A stretch of 64,000 nucleotides of DNA, from positions 582,856 through 646,855 of the forward strand of contig CAADRB010000060.1 in NCBI GenBank assembly GCA_900708905.1, written 5' to 3'. This DNA comes from Hymenolepis diminuta. Its lineage: Eukaryota; Platyhelminthes; Cestoda; Cyclophyllidea; Hymenolepididae. The notes beneath the pieces were generated by a model, which was not told where the DNA came from, ran no database searches, and saw only the letters and a list, made by a program, of their open reading frames with translations. The position numbers and the translations under genes are program-made. Of the stretch, positions 60,330-64,000 are shown one piece after another (position 1 is the stretch's first letter; each line of letters begins with the position of its first letter).

Positions 60330-60690
60330 AATTTGCTATCATACGCTATCCTACGACAATCTCCTGAAGTATCCTAACGTTTTTAAAGAATTGAGCTATA
60401 GGGTTACCTTTGTTTTAAAAGTAAGAAATCTCCATATTTAACTTTATATGTTTAAAAATTGCAATACTTAAAGCATTATATCTTCATGTTCAAATCGAAT
60501 TTGTAATACGATCAAAAGGATTTAACAATTGAAATATCAGTTTTTTTAAATGAGAAAAATAATGAAATCAGAGAAACAATTCGCGAAATGCATACTTTCA
60601 TGCACCAATTTCATATGTCTTTTGAGATATCCACTTTGCGAGAAAGATCTTTCACACACCTCACACTTGAATTGCCTCCATTCTGCAAAA
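60330..60690 (-). repeat. Segment paralogous to 57240-57640
   Basis: Partner of the duplicated type 2 finger and intron segment; indicates that a second minus-strand gene once stood here. Confidence 0.6.
60596..60682 (-). CDS. Orphan type 2 finger exon
   Basis: Acceptor TTTTGCAG, donor GTATGC, 87 nt, phase 1/1. CEVC, H-MKLV-H, helix contacts Q, G, Y, R. It lies upstream of the acidic exons, so it belongs to a different, otherwise lost, gene copy. Its flank aligns with that of gene G finger 2. Confidence 0.75.
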
Positions 60691-60959
60691 TAAAATAGAA
60701 TTTAAAAATTCAAAGAATTTTCTACATTTAAAACACGATTCATAATATTGAAGGGGATGTCAATAAAGACACAAATAGTGATCTACTGGAGGCTATGTGA
60801 TACCACGAAATAATAATATCAGAGTTAAAAGCCATAGAGGGAGAGAGAGATTAAATAAAAATTTTGCGTTAGCGAAAAACCCATTATTTGGCACTAAATT
60901 TTAAATACATGCATTTAGTCCGGTTGTGAGTGGCCGGAGAAGATTGAGACAATACATCA

Positions 60960-61128
60960 CCGATGTGCCAGAATAAGAATGGTCAGACAACGGACCAATC
61001 GAGGACTGACGATTGATTTCGTCACGCCTTGATTTGCCAGGGTTATGACGTGATAGTGACATGACGATGACGTGGAATAGATATTGCACTTCCGGGACAC
61101 GATAAGACATCATTTCGCCTTCCTATCA
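60960..61128 (+). repeat. Dispersed repeat, copy 2
   Basis: Ends ATTGCACTTCCGGGACAC, then TTCGCCTTCCTATCA at 61128. Same orientation as 45063-45277. Confidence 0.55.
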
Positions 61129-61209
61129 CATTTGTATTCTAAATTTAAGAATTTTAAAGACTTTAATTAACCTCATATACAAGAAATTTATTAATTAGCC
61201 GCCTTCCTA

Positions 61210-61282
61210 TCGAATCAAAATATATTTATTCCTAGCATAAGAAGCTTTAAAAAGTATTTCGTACATATTTCACGTCTAAAAT
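61210..61282 (-). pseudogene. Type 1 finger relic
   Basis: After TTTTAG the minus strand aligns with gene G finger 1 over about 45 nt, but the first Cys codon is CGT, one base is lost, and homology stops before the His codons, close to a GATAGGAAGGC repeat end. Confidence 0.55.
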
Positions 61283-62003
61283 CCCAAAAAATAGGATAGA
61301 AAAAGCTAGATCGAGACATTTATTAACTGATTAATAGGTAAACTCCAAACCTACGCTATTCACTTAATGAGTAAAACTAATTTATAGGCTTATATAACTG
61401 ATTTCCATCAAGAAACCTTTGTAAATCCAATACTGTATGCTTTTTAAAGATTATTCTTTAACACATTTAACAAAAGGTCATCACATAGGATGGAAATAAC
61501 ACTCGAGTATGGGATTTCGGTCCTAAGCTATTTAAACCGTCACACTCCCCTATCCTCCATTAATCTTCAAAACAAATCAGAATAAATGGAATAGAAGTAA
61601 GAGCAACAAGACTAGCAGTAGATTTAATGAGGGGATATTAAAATCGATGCAATCTAATTTTTCCACTCGTACCTTGTTTCCTCTCTGTAGTTTCTGAATA
61701 AAGCTTCATTCAGTTCCTTTACCTAGAATATCTTGGATCTCAGAACAAATTCGAGTTAACAGAGAAAAGACAGTCATAACACACTTTAAACAACTGTGGG
61801 AGCCAAAAATTTACCATATCGATACCTCATTTAGAGGAGAGAAATGAACTTTCACAGGATTCCATGTATAAATTTATAAATACCGTATTGAACCTATGTA
61901 AACTTTTAAGTCTAAATCGATGTTACCATCAAATTAGTTTACTTTAGGAAACAGAATGGATTCGTTTTCTACACAAGAAAAGGTGCATAACTCAGATTAA
62001 CAC

Positions 62004-62130
62004 TGATAGGAAGGCGAAAACATGACAGAGTGTGCACAGGAAGTGTAACGTCAGTGTCACGCCATCATCCTGTAACTTCACTTCATAACCACAGTAGGTC
62101 ATGGCATGGCAAAATGTACCACCATTAGTC
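62004..62130 (-). repeat. Dispersed repeat, copy 3, inverted
   Basis: Begins TGATAGGAAGGCGAAAACATG on the plus strand, the reverse complement of the end of copy 2; aligns for about 100 nt. Together with copy 2 it forms an inverted pair about 1.1 kb across. Confidence 0.55.
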
Positions 62131-64000
62131 GGTATTTTCATCCGTGCCGTTCAATTTTTTAAAATATTATTACCTAAAGATGTATGAATTACGTCAGATT
62201 CAGCAGAAACTAGCAACAAACGTGAAAGCAGGATAACTTACAGAACGCAAGAAATCAATAGGCTAATAATCTACTAAAACAAAAATAATACTTTCACTTG
62301 TAGGAGTTTGGCAACATAAATTATATATTCCAATATAAAAACGTTTATAATATCTTGTCAACGAAATAACAAATAAATTATGCAATCCTTCCACATGAAA
62401 TTAAAGCCAAATTTAAAAGAAAATATCAAACAACGGTATTTTGCTCCAATAGACAAAATCTGTTGTTGATTATAATGAAAATATTAAGCGAGAGAAGAGA
62501 GACAGACAGCATCATGGGTACTTTTTTAAAACCTAACTATGCGCTCATTTGAAATAATTATATATATTTTGAAAGAAAATAAATAACTACAAACGAATTT
62601 TAACACTTATTATATACAATCACGTACGAGCCTCAGTCATACAGACAGAGAAGCACTCTTAAAATAGGATCTCAAAACCTGAAGGTCGATCACAGCCATT
62701 TATGTATATTTTTATTAAGGTGTATTCTTTATTGCTAAAGTTGATTCAGTAGCTATTGAAAAAGTATAAATCTTTTAAAATTTTTTATAATAAATGCTAA
62801 TTTTATAATATATATTCTAAACCGGCATGTCTTCAAAAGGAATTGCTTTCTGGGTTTTTGAATCAATATTGGCAATATACATAATATTATATTATTTAGC
62901 GCCTACCGCTATTTATAGTAAAGTAATAAGTTATTAAGTAAGTTCTACAAATTCTGACTTAATTGTATTATATACAGAAAAATGCATATTTTAATTTTTA
63001 CTAACTATTACTAAGCTGATTTAAATATGTGATTGCAAATTTAAATATGCAATATGATAGCATAAGCAAAAGAATCTGCACTTTTAATATTAATAATTTA
63101 GTTATGAACAGATCCAAAATTGGCATTTTCCGAGTTTTCTGATGATAATGCTCGTAATTCATTTCAGAATGACTTGACGTACCAAAATTAAACTTTTTTT
63201 ATCATCGCATGATTCATGAAGGATGAGAAATTTTCCCTAAAGTTCAGAACTTACTGATTAGTTCAAAATTTTGGAAGCTGTGACTAGCCACCTTGACGCA
63301 ATCCCCTCACCATACTTTAGAGTACAAATTTGATAGTATAAAAGAATGTTTTACAGTTCTCTAAAAATGTAATTATATCACTTTCAGTGCAAATTTTTCA
63401 TTATATAACATCTGCTTTGATTCGTCGGGTAACTGGATAATGTTGGCAAAAATCGAGTTTATAAATTTTATCCTTTATAAATAATTTTTCTATCATTTAA
63501 GAGTTAATTGCAGATCGACTTAAATCATGGCTGTCACCATTTTTCGGATCATCCGCTTCCATATTTCCACGCGTATATGAAAAATATATTTATTTTTTAA
63601 TTATTCTAATATGCGGTTAGCATAGATCGAAATTTCTATTGAATAACATAAGAAAAAGAGGAAGTATTTTGTTAACACTAAATTCTGAGTTCGCAAGTGT
63701 TAGCTTAAATTTTTACAAACTCCACAAATAAAGTTCCACCTCATGCCAATTTTAAATGAAGATTTCAGACGATTCTGATTTGTTCATTTAAAATCAGACT
63801 GTTTTTTGCAAATGATAAGTACCCTGTTTTGATTTAGAATAACAAAATAATATATACTTTTTCTAAATATAAAAGGGCATAAATAAGCATACCGTGTATT
63901 TTATTTTGTACCACATTACCGGATCTATTTGCTAACATACCTATCGATCCTGTAGCGGATGCTACACCAATAATTCTTTTGCTAAACCTAAGTAATCCTC
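62131..64000. other. Intergenic region, nothing recognised
   Basis: Very AT-rich; no finger exon, relic or RNA gene seen. Confidence 0.55.

Noticed and set aside
1..64000. CRISPR array, integron, prophage or bacterial operon
   Set aside because: No regularly spaced repeats, no long intronless genes, and clear eukaryotic splice and polyadenylation signals.

Overview
Eukaryotic, AT-rich (about two thirds A+T by eye) genomic DNA with one 50-N gap. Everything that can be called a gene belongs to one multi-exon C2H2 zinc-finger family, with GT-AG introns and AATAAA signals shortly after the stop codons. The style (a 13-nt first coding exon, one finger per exon, introns from about 70 nt to 3.6 kb) fits an invertebrate animal. 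The species cannot be named from this sequence. There is no sign of bacterial operons, rRNA, intact tRNA or CRISPR.

Layout. Plus strand: gene A (6591-11181, seven intact fingers, damaged N-terminal exon), gene B (15696-20243, five fingers, complete, 199 aa), a decayed copy (22230-23295), gene C (25311-27988, six fingers, one with a lost splice donor), then three further decayed copies (37236-37871, 41762-42558, 46440-46830). Minus strand: gene G (about 52252-59307, six fingers), then a duplicated N-terminal exon (59882-59962), an orphan intact finger exon (60596-60682) and a finger relic (61210-61282) left from another copy. The rest is intergenic DNA with a dispersed repeat (45063-45277, 60960-61128, inverted 62004-62130), a local duplication near 31.6-32.15 kb, and a few protein-like but broken stretches of unknown origin.

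Shared gene plan: a micro-exon encoding MSEF or MSKC; an 81-nt acidic exon carrying an I-K-x-E motif; a 78-nt finger exon; several 84-87-nt finger exons; a short tail exon often carrying a second I-K-x-E/D motif. Every internal exon begins after codon base 1 and ends after codon base 1, so any exon can be lost, duplicated or skipped without a frameshift. Fingers fall into ordered positional types (1 to 6, plus an extra type X in A and B). Frameworks are conserved while the DNA-contact helix residues differ. An 831-bp tract is identical by eye between A and B and stops inside a finger exon, just before the helix residues that differ. The picture is a recently expanding, birth-and-death array of probable DNA-binding regulators; the SUMO-like motifs at both ends hint at repressor activity, which is inference.
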